Shown here: piece by piece, positions 36,189-48,436 of the stretch
How positions within the stretch are numbered: the first letter of the stretch is position 1
Layout of the letters: every line of letters begins with the position of its first letter
Origin: Primulina eburnea
Taxonomy: Eukaryota > Streptophyta > Magnoliopsida > Lamiales > Gesneriaceae
Length of the DNA: 64,000 nucleotides
Direction of reading: 5' to 3'
NCBI RefSeq assembly: GCF_022965805.1
Contig: NW_027331309.1
Location: 186,001 to 250,000, forward strand
The notes under the pieces: model-generated
The model's input: the letters and a program-made list of their open reading frames with translations, nothing else
What the model was told of the DNA's origin: nothing
Database searches by the model: none
Position numbers and translations under genes: made by a program

Positions 36189-38529
36189 TTAAATAAGAGG
36201 TGGATACTGCTGGGCCTGCTGCCGAACTCTCTTCTTGTACTCGACAGCATCCTGCATGCAGACAGCGAGTGAATAAAACCTAGCCAACACCAAATTCGAA
36301 ACGCTATATACTCGAAGATAATAAGTAGCTAATAGCATTCCCAGTGTTAGCCTGCCTATCCTTTCAACTAATTATGATTCTTGCATATTTCTATGCTCCA
36401 AATGGACTTCATCATTCCTGATGATTATCGACTTGGAAAAATGTTCGAAATAAGTATTATGCACGCAACATGTATAATATAGGTAATGTGTCAGAGAAGC
36501 TCTAGTACCTGGATAAACAGTTGGTACCCATCAGTCTGTGCTGGATCAGACGGATTTGGTTGATCCAACAAATCCTGGACGCCCACCAAAATTTGCTTCA
36601 CCGTGATGGCAGGTCGCCACCCCTATTCATTAGAAACAAGTAAAGTTCTGATTTGCAGTACATGAAGTGAGCAGTGAGCCAATAATTGTCACAAGGCTAA
36701 AACCAACAAAATTGTACATACGCTATCCTCGTTTAGGATTGAGAGGCAAACGGTTCCGGATGGGTATATATTAGGATGAAAAAACCCTGGGGGAAATTTA
36801 CACTTCGGTGGCTTGCTCGGATAATCTTCACTAAAGTGCATTGTAAGAGGGTAAAAACCTCCTTCCCAATCAGACTGCAAGATTTTTTATAATTAAACAC
36901 ACAAAGAAACAATCCAAATTAACGACTAGATGGTGACTGCTAGTAACCATATTTAACAAAGAAATTACGAACATCATTCCATCAAATCAGATATTTCACT
37001 TAGAACTCAACAATCTCAACCTAAAGAGTGGCCAAGAAAATGAATATCCTCTTTTCTCCGGCTTAATTTATCACATAATGATTTTAGTGATACACTTTTG
37101 TTAAGTCAAACTCAGGCAAAATGTTAACCTAAAAAATTTGGGCACTTGAAGCATACTTCGAGATAGATGGAACTTCTCATAATCACGTAGGGACAACCGA
37201 AAGTTATGCTTCGTCAGTTTTGATCAAATAAATATTGAACTTCGCATTCCTCGAAAACAAAAAGGTTATATGTGTTGAACTTTCTCATTCAATATGCTAT
37301 CATCCAAATTTGGATGTAAAAAAGGATATATCTAGTATATCTGGCTTGTTAATTTAAAAATTGGCTATAGTAGCATATAACTGAGACAAACATGCATATA
37401 ACTGAGATAAACATATCAACGAAGTCATACCACTATAAGATGACCATACTAATATCTTCAACAGTTCGACTATGTTAATCAAACCAAGTCTTGCTATTAC
37501 AAGGTACACTGTTTATGTTCCATTGGTATCAAGATATACGAGCACTGCATGACCGTTAAGTTGCTTGTTCCAGTAAACCGTTAAGCTAATTAAGGTCATA
37601 AAAAATCAATGTCTTGCATCCTCGTCATATGATGAGCGCGAAAAGAGAAAAAAAATATTCCCAAGCCATCACATAAAGATGGTTTGCCACCAAAAAAGCA
37701 CAATGAAACACATAATGGCCTACCAAAAAAGTAGAACAAAAGTCATAGGAGTTTAGAAGAATAAAGAGAAACAATCTGCTAACCACAATAATAATATGGG
37801 AAAATCAATCCTCTAGGTTATCATGTTTTCTGTTTTTTGTCGTTTAACTAGTCATTGTTAGGTCTAAGTCCTATAACTTTTCTTTTTGTTGGTTTTTAAT
37901 TCTGTTTAGACATAGTCGGCGTTTTCAATGTCATGACAGCCCTTGACGACTACTAAGATCAAATTTGACAAATTATAGAACGAATCAGAAACACGGGACA
38001 ACTTATGAAACCAAACGGGACAACCAGATAATAAAGTTGGGTATCATTGTTCTGAGAAGATGATAATCAACAGTTAGCAAGCCCCAGCATCGTATGTAAT
38101 CATGCTTCTCATGAGTCATGTACATGTATATATAAAGATATCTTATTTAGACATTAAATCTATAACTCCAAGGATGCTGAAAACGTATCTAATGTTCAAA
38201 TAAATGCTGCACATGCTGATCAAAATAACATCGGAGGATACCGTAAAATACTTACCCCGGCCTTACCAGGGATTGTGCAGTGCCATACCATCAAATTCAC
38301 TGTACCATCGGGCAGAATCTCCGGTTTAGCCACAAAACCCTGGAAAATCCAAGGCATTTGACACAAAAAAAAAGTGTTCCGAATTAAACAACAAATCGAC
38401 GAACATATATAAAATAAAATAAAAACAAACAACAAGATACGAAAAAAGTCACAATCGAACATGAGGATGATTCTTTCGCCAGGCTTTTCGTTCTTCAGCG
38501 AGCCGTCCTCGCGCGATTCCTCCAGACAT
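36189..38529 (-). CDS. SCE1: SUMO-conjugating enzyme E2 (SCE1/UBC9)
   Basis: Sole-type SUMO E2: takes SUMO from the SAE1/SAE2 activating enzyme as a thioester and transfers it to target lysines, mainly in the nucleus. Five coding exons (transcript order) 38529-38461, 38339-38256, 36874-36722, 36622-36509 and 36251-36189 give 160 residues, the usual length of plant SCE1. Residues 1-23 read [20 protein letters not shown] then HPH; next come [20 protein letters not shown], the UBC-fold run [39 protein letters not shown] and [19 protein letters not shown]. The catalytic Cys is residue 94 in GTVCLSIL, with the HPN motif at 84-86. All key residues are present. Intron 2 is long (about 1.38 kb) and contains no gene. 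This gene is not part of the Arabidopsis syntenic set I recall for the other genes. Confidence 0.97.
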
Positions 38530-39197
38530 TGTTCTCGAAAACAGAAGATTACTCTTCAATCTCAACAAAATTCCTTCAGACTACAAAGAGAGTGAGAAAA
38601 TTACGAGTAAATTTTTGCACTGGATTTGATCTTCGGGGTTCGTGAATATATTTGAGAACGGACGGCTGAGATTTGATCCAGTATAAGGGTGGGCAAAGTC
38701 ACGCGACTATTAGAAAGTAAGACCGAAAGCGTTGGATTAGTTTGAATCTTTTCTGGGGACCTTCTCGGGGAAAAGGTGGAAAAGGAAACGCGACTTTTGA
38801 TTTTTAATTCTGGCGTGAAAAAGGAATTTCGTTAATTATTCTAAAAATTGAATATTTTTTTAAAAATTGTTGTATTCTTTGAAAATCCTAAAATATTATA
38901 TTTTCAAAGAAAGATTTATTGGTAATAACTGAAATACAAGCCTTTTTTCAGCAGTTATAAAAAAAATGTTAACTTCATTATAGTTATTGAATTAATAAAA
39001 AAAATAACAATTAGATTATTTTTAGCAATTTTATTTTATTTTTGGAGTTATTGATATTCAATCTAATTTTTTTTTGTTGTAACGAGAACCCCGCATCCAC
39101 TATCCGTAGTTGCTCATTAAAACACAATTTCTTCTTGACATTGAAAATTGTTAATACAAAATCGCCTTGCATGAATTAAAGAGCCCACCGTTCTTAA

Positions 39198-39251
<54 letters not shown>

Positions 39252-39257
39252 AATAAT
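39198..39257. repeat. (TAA)n microsatellite
   Basis: About 20 TAA/AAT units with one interruption (tact) at 39228. Confidence 0.95.
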
Positions 39258-42200
39258 CGGGTCCTTAATTTGCACCCTCTGTGCATACGCGTGAAAGACA
39301 GCCTCTTGACCAATAATTCAATATAAGCTCACTAATGCTAAGATTATTTTCCACATTCTTCATTTCACATTTATCATTGAAAATTACGTTGCTCATAAAC
39401 GTATATGAAATAAATATATTGTGTGGATCAGAAGTTAGTGTTGTACTCTGGTGTTGTCAACACGAGCACACAACATACCGCGGAAATTTATTTTTAACAC
39501 ACACGTGAACTTCAATGAATACACATCAGATTTAAATTATGCACAAATACGAATACTTGTGCAATGCTTCATGGCCAAAAATTCACTAGAAAAATTATGT
39601 AAATAATTTACACCAAACAATGCTAGTGAGAACAATATCAAAACTAAATTCCTTGACACGCCAAAGAATTATATAACTTCAGAGTAAATTACAACTTAAA
39701 GTCGGGATGCATAAACACAAACACGCAAAAACCGAAACCAAATGAAACACCACTTCTCAAAATTCGATCACTTAAGCTCTTCACGCGGACGTCTTCAAGT
39801 CCAAAAATTCAGCAGCGACGTCGACCCTTTTCCATCATCGATGGTCATATTTATATCAGACCTTGACCTAGATCTTCATAGATACTCCTTACCTACATAC
39901 AAGAAAACAAGAATTTAATTAGAATCAAACTCTACACAAGATTGACATATATAATATATCTTGTAGATAATTTTCCAAATTATATTGAATAATTCCAAAA
40001 ATATGATTAGGTATATCTAAGGAGACAAATCATTATTTTAATCTAGAAATGCAAAATAAAATATTGAGTAATTTGGAATCGAGGATTCCTTTCAATCATC
40101 TCTTTAAAAAGGTGTCAAGATATTTATCCTTAGAATTTATTGTAAGATAAATTCAGATACTGCATATTTTGCAGGCAACCGAAGGACCGAGCAATCGGGC
40201 CTGTGAGATGGTTCTGGCCCTAAAACAGAATTTCAGACAAGATAGAATGCAGGCAAATAAGAAAATTTGAACGTGAATCCCAACCAATCTTAGACGCAAT
40301 AATATATGAACTTCCACAAAAAAGTAAAGACACTTCCAAGTTTATAAGTGCAACTGAAGGTATAATCCAAATAAGGTATTCCAATCTCTGTTAAATAATA
40401 TGTACCGACAAAATAGGACTCCATTGTCCACATGGTAAAAAGGTACTAAGATGCCATAACTTTTTTTAACATGTGTACAGAAAATTGGCCCTCACCACCG
40501 CTGCCCAAATTGTAAGAAATAACAAGACTTGCATATTCTCTCATTAAATGTAATTAATATTTTACATTATTCTTTTTTAAAAAAATAAAAAAAAGAGAGA
40601 GAAAAAATCCAAAAATTATTTCACCTTCAAATAATGTGGCCAACTTCCACATCTCTCTCATGCCATCATGCCATGGACAACGAAACCTAAATAAGATCGG
40701 TTACCTTTGTTACTTCTCCCAATCCAAAGATCTTAATCATGAAATTCTGATATATTTTAAAATTAAACCAAAATTTTATCTCAAATTCCCATTTCGGAAA
40801 TTATATTTAAAAAAAATTTGTAAGCTGGTATATTTTAGCTTTTTGTCAAATAAACCATCGAATTTTGGTATTAAAATAATAAATCAATACTTTTTCTGTT
40901 TCATTTTTATTTTATTTTTATAATGTTGATATTTCACAGAACATTAATGATGTAAACATTAAATATAATTGATCTGATGTTACGTCTTTACTCCGAAAAA
41001 ACAAGATTAGTCAGGAAGAAACGACCCAACTTCCAGTCTTCCACAGCCTGTCAAACGAGGTTATTGGCTTTTTCTTTCTAAACCTAGAGTTAGACCGACC
41101 GACAAGGATTACAACTTTAAATGCATGCAAGCAATTAAGATTGCAGAAAACTTTTTACTGACACTGTCCAAGATAAATGTAGGGTTTAAGCATTTATTAA
41201 TAAAACCAGTAGGCATTGAAGTTTTGGGTTACCATGCAGACCACTACTCACTCGAAAGCACATGGAGTAGTGGTCTGAATTAAATGGGTGTCGAGACCTA
41301 AAAACGAGCGCATGTAAGTGATCCCAACTCTTAGACATCTCAACCCCAAATTTAGATTTGCCAATTATTTTTAAGAAATTAAAGGATGATGAGTCCTCAA
41401 TATCACAAAAAAAGAAAAAAAATGATGACATTTTTTGGTTTTAATCTTATGACATGTTAAAGTTTTGTTTTCGTACAATAAGATTTTCTTTTTCCTTTTT
41501 TTTTGTCTGAAACCACTAGTTTTATCGATGTTTTCACATGTGACTCACGTGACAAGAATAAACATGTATTACATATATTAAAATGATCTATCTAAGAAAA
41601 AAATAAGAGAATGTCAATTTTTTCTTTCCATTTTGAAATATTAAGGGTTATTTTCTTTATTTTCTCATTTATTTTTGCTTAGATGAATTTTAATGTGTGT
41701 AATATATGTTTTATTCGCGTCACATAAACTACTTAGGATAGCATCGATTCTAAGTAAGCCATACTCGATTGATCTAGTGGATTCTAGCGAAAAAAAATCT
41801 AAGCTATTTGATGAAAATCAAATTTTGATAGCTGATCTGATTTGGTTGTCAATTAATAAAATATTAACTTAACTATTATTTAATAATATTTATAAAAACA
41901 ATTGTTGCATTATTGAGCTTCACAATAAAAAAACTATTTTCAAAAAATTATCAGAGTATCTCATATGAAAAACCCAAATGATCGGAAAATCGTTATTTTA
42001 TTTTTTTAAAAAAATCAAATTAGTTTTTATAAAAGTGTTTTTTTTTTAAAAAAAACATTTATAGAATGTTCTAAAAGTTGATTTGAAAATAAATATGTAT
42101 TTAAATAACTATATTATTAAAACGTTTTTAGAGATGAAAATGTGTTTGTTCAACTATTTAAAGAAAATTGTTAAAATTAATTTAAAAAAATTTGGATAAT

Positions 42201-42751
42201 TATTCTAAAAAACATTTTCATTATCGTTAAACTCGTGTTTTTTATTCTAAAATATCAAAAAATACCTCTGAATTGTTCTTAAAAATTAAATTTGAAGAAC
42301 CTTTTAAAAAATAATTTTTAAAGAACGTTTTACAAAAATATTATTCAAGCATATAAGTAAGACTGAGTGTTCGTCGAATTACTAAAAGCTATAATTGTTG
42401 GTAACGGTATAATTCAAATATTTTAAAATGCACAACAACACTACGTCATGTTTCGATTGCTTTGTACCCAACAATCTTTCTCTCGATAATTACACTCTTA
42501 TATTCAATAAAAATTGAACTCGTGATCTCGGCTCTTATAACAACTGTAAGACTAAACGTTTGCCGCTTTATAAAAAATTATAGCTGGTGATAATGATGTT
42601 TTTATCTGCCTCAGCTTCACGGATGGGACGAGGACGAGAGCTGAGCACGCACGCTTAACACCTCGCGCTGCTTACGTCTCTCTAAGAATCAAATTTCAAT
42701 TGCTCTACTAACTAATAACAATTATTTCACCTAGCAATATATTTTAAATTA

Positions 42752-42841
42752 TTATAATTTTAACTTATACATCACTAAAAATATTATTTTAAAGTATTTT
42801 AATTTTAACTTGTACATCACTAAAAATATTATTTTAAAGTA
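42752..42841. repeat. Tandem duplication, 45-bp unit
   Basis: Two near-identical 45-base units carrying acatcactaaaaatattatt, differing at only a few bases. Confidence 0.7.
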
Positions 42842-43702
42842 TTTGTCCAAATGATCCATAATCAGATATAAATTTTTGTTTTGCGATACCCTGCATCTGG
42901 TGGGAAGATGATATACGCACCACGGCAGCCGCTTGAGTCGTGTCAAAAGTCAACTCAGTTGTCTTTCATATTTATCTCTTAGATAAAAATAATAATAATT
43001 ATTCATTTTAATATTATCCAACTAGAACTATATATGGTCCCCGATATTAAATTTACAAATTGATTAATACGGTGTTGATTGACTATTGAGTCCAACCAAC
43101 TTTGATGATAAAAATTAAAAATATTTTATTGTAGTAGTACATTACCACAAAAGAGCGACACATTAGAAATAAACCGCCATTTGTTTCGAGAAAATATTAT
43201 CGATAAATTTATCTAAACGGCACATATATCTTCTTTTTTTTTTTTTTAGAAAATGCACATAATTCTTAGAAATATAAAGATTAAACGTGGATATTTGAAA
43301 TCTTAGAGTTTGGATTTTTAATGAACCAATTCTTGAAGTCGAGATTCGTATGGATCCGAGAGTTTCTCAAGGCCAAAAATAGAGATGGATCAAAGAATCT
43401 GCAATAAAGTACAAAGTTGTAACTTTAAAAATATTTCATGAAGAAAATAGCAGCCTACGTTTACTTTTATCAAACCCAAAACTTGTATTTGAGCTGAAAT
43501 TAATTAGGCACAAGCCCGATAAGATAATTTGGTCTACAAAGTTTAATCAAAGCCTATTAATTATTCTAAATAATTTGATTTAGCTTGGTTGTCGGCCAGC
43601 GGGTTCATTTGATGATCGTGGGAAGTTGAAAAAAAACAAGAGTTCTGAAATGAAACAAAAAAAGGCTTAGAATAGATCATAAACAAGCCTTTTTACCCAT
43701 AG

Positions 43703-44073
43703 TGGGTCTAATATGATACCGTCTCACGGATTCTAATCTGTGAGATGGATCAACCTTACTCATATTCACAGTAAAAAGTTATATTCTTGGCACAGAAAAT
43801 AGGCAAAAACTCGTGTGAGACGGTCTTACGGGTCGTATTTGTAAGACGGATATCTTATTTGAATAATTCATGAAAAAATATTACTTTTTATGCTAAGAAA
43901 ATTACTTTTTATTGTGAATATCAGTAGGGTTGACCCGTCTCACATGTAAAGCCTTATGTGACCGTCTCACAAAAGACCTACTCTAAAAAATAATACTTTT
44001 TCACAGATGACCCAAATAAGAGATTCGTCTCACAAATACGACCTGTGAGACCGTTTCACACAAATTTTTGTCT
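43703..44073 (-). mobile_element. TIR element copy 9, interrupted by copy 10
   Basis: The two halves of an inverted copy lie at 43703-43801 and 43985-44073. Joined in place they cover one complete element: gtgggtctaatatgataccg and cgtctcacggattctaatct on the left, acagatgacccaaataagag and gtgagaccgtttcacacaaa on the right. The insertion falls in the central AT-rich core. Confidence 0.85.
43802..43984 (+). mobile_element. TIR element copy 10, nested in copy 9
   Basis: Complete element in direct orientation: ggcaaaaactcgtgtgagac start, ttattgtgaatatcagtagg core, gtgaccgtctcacaaaagac end, then ctactct. It sits inside copy 9. A target duplication cannot be fixed in the A-rich surroundings. Confidence 0.85.
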
Positions 44074-44705
44074 ACTTCCCACGGATATATACTAAAATGG
44101 GAAACAGATATTTTACTCCCTGGATGTCTGGATATGGTTTTCTTTGTGTTTTTATCTTCAAGTTAGATAAGATATCAGTCTCTCTCACCTGATATATGTG
44201 ACATCCAAACTTTCTCACGCCGAAATTTAATTTAAAGCAAAAGTAGACATATATGTGAGCAAATTTAAATATTTCACATTTGTAATTTAAGCCCAGTAAT
44301 TTAAATTTCGATACGGTACATATTTTCCCCAAAATTATTAACAATGGAAAAACATGTCCACAGAGTCAAAATCCCCCATGGGGAAGGAGCTAGCAAGAGG
44401 ACATCGTGATATATTTCACCAAAATTATTAACATTTTAAATTTATCGTAGTTTCGGAAGAACGGATATAGAACAGACATAGGAAAAAAATATTTGTAATA
44501 TTCTGATCAGTTCGATCTTTGTAATATTATGACCAGTTCATGATCATAGGAAAAATATTTAAAAAGTTAAAGTTCCTATATATGCAGTAAAGGTCTGGGG
44601 ATAGAAATAGGTGTAACAATGAAGAGGACATAACACATGAAGTGGAATTTAGACGAGTTTGAAGTGACAAATAATTATGATTGTAAATTGGATATCATGT
44701 ATTTG
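44074..44705. other. Intergenic
   Basis: AT-rich DNA, no gene or element recognised. Confidence 0.4.
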
Positions 44706-44710
44706 ATTAT

Positions 44711-45174
44711 TGTTAGAACAGAGGGTGACTCTCAAGGTTAGCAGTTGTGAAGTACACTCAAAAGACTTTGTGCTTTGGATAGAGGTGCAGCTGGACAACT
44801 GGAAAAAGGCAAGAGTTAGTTCAACTGGCGGTTATCTCTTGTGGACAAGTATATATATACATATATCTTGGTTAAAGGAGGAGACAAGAGATTGCAGGAG
44901 AACGTAAATCAAGAAGTGCACCGATAGGGAGAAACATTGAGAGCATTTGAGAGATAGATCATTTGTGATTCAATTTTTGACTATTGTTTTGTGCGCTTGT
45001 AATCTGTTCTTTGTGATATTCATCAATAAAAGGTTTGGCTGGTTCCTTCCGTAGACGTAGGCGTTTCTCATCGCCGAACCACGTATATGATCGCGTCGTA
45101 TCAAAAGCATTAGTGTTGATTCATTGTTGTGCCGTGATCGTGTTCATATCTATAGCTTATCGATTATTCTTCAC
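44711..45174 (+). mobile_element. Copia-type solo LTR with 5-bp target duplication
   Basis: A 464-bp unit begins TGTTAGAACA and ends TTCTTCACA. It is flanked by the direct repeat attat at 44706-44710 and 45175-45179 (read as aattat at the right edge). Inside are a TATA-like agtatatatatacatat at 44849, a polyadenylation-like atcaataaaagg at 45024 and the phrase gttccttccgtagacgtagg then cgccgaaccacgt, which I associate with the U5 end of Copia LTRs. No internal retroelement genes follow, so it is a solo LTR left by recombination. It ends about 330 bases from the 3' end of the F-box gene. Confidence 0.8.
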
Positions 45175-45506
45175 AATTATTGTCACTATATATGATCCTA
45201 ATACTAAAAATCTATATATGAAGTTCGTGGAAGAGAAAACAAACGGAAAATAAGATTGGTTCTAATAACTGAACAGCAGGAGAACTCGAGAAAGTACAAA
45301 CTATGTGATAAAAGCTCCAATAGTCAACAGGAAGAGGGGTCCAAATTTGTACAAATTTGAGCAGCAAATAGCACAATGACACCGAAGTAGCCAACAACAA
45401 AAGTTCAAGCAAAAGTTGTAGCCAAACTATGTTTCAAGTACATGAAAAAACAGCTCACACTGAACAAGAATTCACCATTTTACTTCTTATCCAGTTCATT
45501 CGTAAG

Positions 45507-47138
45507 CTATAAATTTGAACTGCTATTACCGATTGATAACCTCCGAAAAGCACAAGCAACGAGAGTCCTTCCGGCAAGAAGGCTAAACCTAGACTTACTG
45601 GACGATCTACCTCCGTTACTCGTTGATGGAACATCAACTTCTGCTGGAGCAACATTCGCACCAACACCAGTTATTGTTCCATTGATTATTGATGGGAACT
45701 CTACCCCGTCATCATGGGCTCCTCCACCACTAGTACTCACCTCCATGGCCTCAGGTTCGATCTCATCGACATCCAAATTCACAGCCAGAGTTACCCTTCT
45801 GGCCCTCAGCCAGTCTGCAACTTCACTCGTCACTCCCTTGCACTTCTTCACTTTCATCTTCACCAAATTGGGACACCCAAAAGCGAACGCCTCAATCCCT
45901 GCATCTGTCACACGACAACCCTTTATGCAAAGCTTCTTCAATGCCACACATTTAACTGCAATACACGATATCTCGGGATCGCCTATTGTTTCACTTCCAC
46001 AAAGGGCCAATCTTTCCAACTTTTGACAATTTGAAGCCATAGCCATCAAACTCACGGAACTCGGGTTCACCCCAATAAGAACCAGTTCCACAAGATTCAC
46101 ACAATTCTTGGCAATCGAAATCAGACCCTCATCGCCTATCCTGTTCGTCCTCCACCCATCTATATGTAGCTTCCTCAAAAGCTTACAAGTCTCGGCAATT
46201 GCCGAAATCCCATCATTCGAGCAGTCAGGAGCCTTTACCAGGTGCAAGATCTCCAAATCCGGGCACTTCGAAATAGCCATTAGCCCCACATCACTCACTT
46301 GCAGCCTCTCCAAATGTATCTCAGTCAAACAATTCTTCTTCCTAGTAATAGTTTCCAGTAACATATCCCAATCACCCAAACACCTCAAAACCTTCAAAGT
46401 TTTCAAATTTTTGGATCCAATCATCAATGACCCAAAACACTGGCCGTTGTAAAGCTCCTTGAGAGTAATTGACTTCAGCGACGATGCTGCAACCCCTGGT
46501 CCAATCATCTCAGCAGTATATAAATCATTAATTCCCCGCAAACGTTTAACCGAAAGTTCCTCGAGCGAATATGAATTATCCAACAGAGCGTTCATGCCTT
46601 TGGCTCCAAACATACACGATCCGCATGAAAATTTACGCAAATATTTACAATTTTGTGCTAAAGCCAACATTCCCTGATCAGAGATCTCACGGCAGCCGCG
46701 GAGCTTGAGGCGGGTGAGTTTGCGGCATCGGAGGGAAATCAAGGTCAACGCATCGTCGTTTATGCTAACGGACTTTCGGTCGCAGCGGAGGGCAAGCTTA
46801 GTGACCGAATCAAAACGGGCGAATATCACGGGGAGGTGAGTAGAAACCTCGTTTGTGCCGTTAAGAGCAAGGCGGATGCGGCTCTGTCCTTCAACGGCGA
46901 GCCAGCGTCGGCAGACCATGGAGCACCGGTTCCTGTCGCCGGAGCTCAAAGACTGGAATATTAGAGCTAAGCATTCATCGGGAATCTCGGACGAGTAATC
47001 GTGTCGTTGATCTACAGAGACGCCCACCGCAGGCCGTGGATTCGAGTCATCGGAGCAGGACTCTCGGATAAAGTTGGGATGAAGGATATGATTCGAACTC
47101 TCGGGCGAATAGTCTTGGATGGAGGCGCTTTGGCCCAT
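45507..47138 (-). CDS. F-box/LRR protein of the VFB/SKIP2 type
   Basis: Substrate-receptor subunit of an SCF ubiquitin ligase, 543 residues from a single exon. The F-box lies at about residues 50-85 (YSSEIPDECLALIFQSL, CSMVCRRWLAVEGQ). A series of cysteine-containing LRRs follows from about 120 to 440, for example LRCRKLTRLKLRGCREISDQ, LRKLHIDGWRTNRIGDEGL and LKKLCIKGCRVTDAGIEAF. A Ser/Gly-rich tail ends SIGNSSSNL. The start is the ATG at 47138 because MGQSAS is the common beginning of VFB proteins; the frame runs five codons further upstream only to a GTG. The PGVAASSLKSITLKELYNGQ stretch is typical of the VFB group (Arabidopsis VFB1-4, SKIP2 = VFB4), linked to lateral root growth and auxin-related expression. 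The known target is not evident from sequence. Confidence 0.94.
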   Translation of the reverse strand: MGQSASIQDYSPESSNHILHPNFIRESCSDDSNPRPAVGVSVDQRHDYSSEIPDECLALIFQSLSSGDRNRCSMVCRRWLAVEGQSRIRLALNGTNEVSTHLPVIFARFDSVTKLALRCDRKSVSINDDALTLISLRCRKLTRLKLRGCREISDQGMLALAQNCKYLRKFSCGSCMFGAKGMNALLDNSYSLEELSVKRLRGINDLYTAEMIGPGVAASSLKSITLKELYNGQCFGSLMIGSKNLKTLKVLRCLGDWDMLLETITRKKNCLTEIHLERLQVSDVGLMAISKCPDLEILHLVKAPDCSNDGISAIAETCKLLRKLHIDGWRTNRIGDEGLISIAKNCVNLVELVLIGVNPSSVSLMAMASNCQKLERLALCGSETIGDPEISCIAVKCVALKKLCIKGCRVTDAGIEAFAFGCPNLVKMKVKKCKGVTSEVADWLRARRVTLAVNLDVDEIEPEAMEVSTSGGGAHDDGVEFPSIINGTITGVGANVAPAEVDVPSTSNGGRSSSKSRFSLLAGRTLVACAFRRLSIGNSSSNL

Positions 47139-48103
47139 TTCAGGTTGTTTCACGACGGCGAGAGGAAAAAACGCGCCGCCGGGGGGTAAGGGAATTTGGT
47201 GGTCGGATTGAGTTCAGATTTGGAAGATGAGGTGAATATAAATGTGTGGTATTAAAAGATTTGACCCGTCAAAAAGGGATAGGTATAAATTACAATGGAA
47301 CTTTTTAATTTTTTTTTTGAAAAATACTATTATTAATTAATTTATAATCGAATACAAATATTTGAAATCACACTCTTTATTAATTTAAACAATTAAACAA
47401 ATATAATATAACCTGAATACATTTTACTGTATCAAAATGTTTCAAGAGTTGCATAATTATATTAAGTTTTGGGAAATGTTGGATCCTACGAAGGTAATTC
47501 ATACTTTATTATAGAAAAGCAAAATGATTACTTATTTGTAACTTTTTCCAATGCCAAGGTTCCCTTTATCCAGAATTTGGTGCTTTAATGCTTAGGATTC
47601 CAGTACCCCATTTCGACGTTGTCCAAGTGTCCACCCAGCGCCCATTTTAATAATTTAGCCCCAATAAATTTTGTCAAATTATCATAGATTTCAAAGGCCA
47701 CTAACTGCGGATTTTAATAATAATAATAATAATATAAAAATCATGTTATATCACCAAAAAATATGGATTAAACCCCTAAAGAAAATTGTAGATGTATTCA
47801 CTACAAGAAAAACGGGACTATTTTTTATAAACTAACTATCTTGAACAGCGATAGTTATGACAAAAAACTAAAACCTTAAAAAAAATACATATATCACTGT
47901 AAATTCATAATGCATAAAATATAGGCTTGCGGTGTGCAGATTGGCCAATTTATGCCCACATTTTGAATGAGTTGAAAAAATTTCAACCCAACCCATTTTA
48001 GTTATGTGACGGAACCGATCGATCTGATGAGTGCAATCCATATTAACGAGTCTAAAAATTACTCCAGAGATAGCAATCGCAGTATGATAATTAATATATA
48101 CTA
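47139..48103. other. F-box gene upstream region
   Basis: Leader and promoter of the minus-strand F-box gene, then AT-rich DNA with an (AAT)n run near 47717. No other gene seen. Confidence 0.4.
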
Positions 48104-48436
48104 TCTATGCTATTCTATTAAGTTTGAGATACTTAGAGTAACTAATTTGGTGTCATAGTCTGTTTTAATAATTATATATATTAATAAAATGTTAAAATTT
48201 TAATGCAAGTTATATGTCGTTCAGCGGATAGAGTTATTGTTTTTTGAGATTTAGGTTATAGGTTCAATTATCAATCAGGTCATTACTTTATTATTTTATT
48301 TTTTAATTTATATATCAAAATTATAGTGTGGTCCCATACTATTTCTTATAATTATATTTTGATCTTTGTTTAAATATAAATTAAATGAATTATAAAAATA
48401 TTATGCAAGCACGCAACGCGTGCGTCGGTGTCCTAG
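48104..48436 (+). mobile_element. Non-autonomous Helitron-like element 3
   Basis: Starts TCTATGCTATTCTATTAAG after an A. Ends with hairpin GCACGC-aac-GCGTGC at about 48408-48422 and CTAG at 48433-48436 followed by T. It is 333 bp without coding capacity. Inside (48215-48275) is a tRNA-like stretch, cgttcagcggatagagtta with a later taggttcaatta, resembling pol III A and B boxes. Confidence 0.7.

Larger units (their letters stand above)
38530..43702. other. Intergenic between SCE1 and LTR/TIR cluster
   Basis: The first few hundred bases are presumably the SCE1 promoter. No further gene is supported. A stretch at about 39430-39900 is less AT-rich and looks retroelement-derived, without borders. 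Diverged repeats and AT-rich DNA fill the rest. A GC-rich patch lies at 42606-42670. Confidence 0.35.

Noticed and set aside
45442..46677. Plus-strand reading frames over the F-box gene
   Set aside because: Opposite-strand shadows of a 543-residue protein with clear F-box and LRRs.
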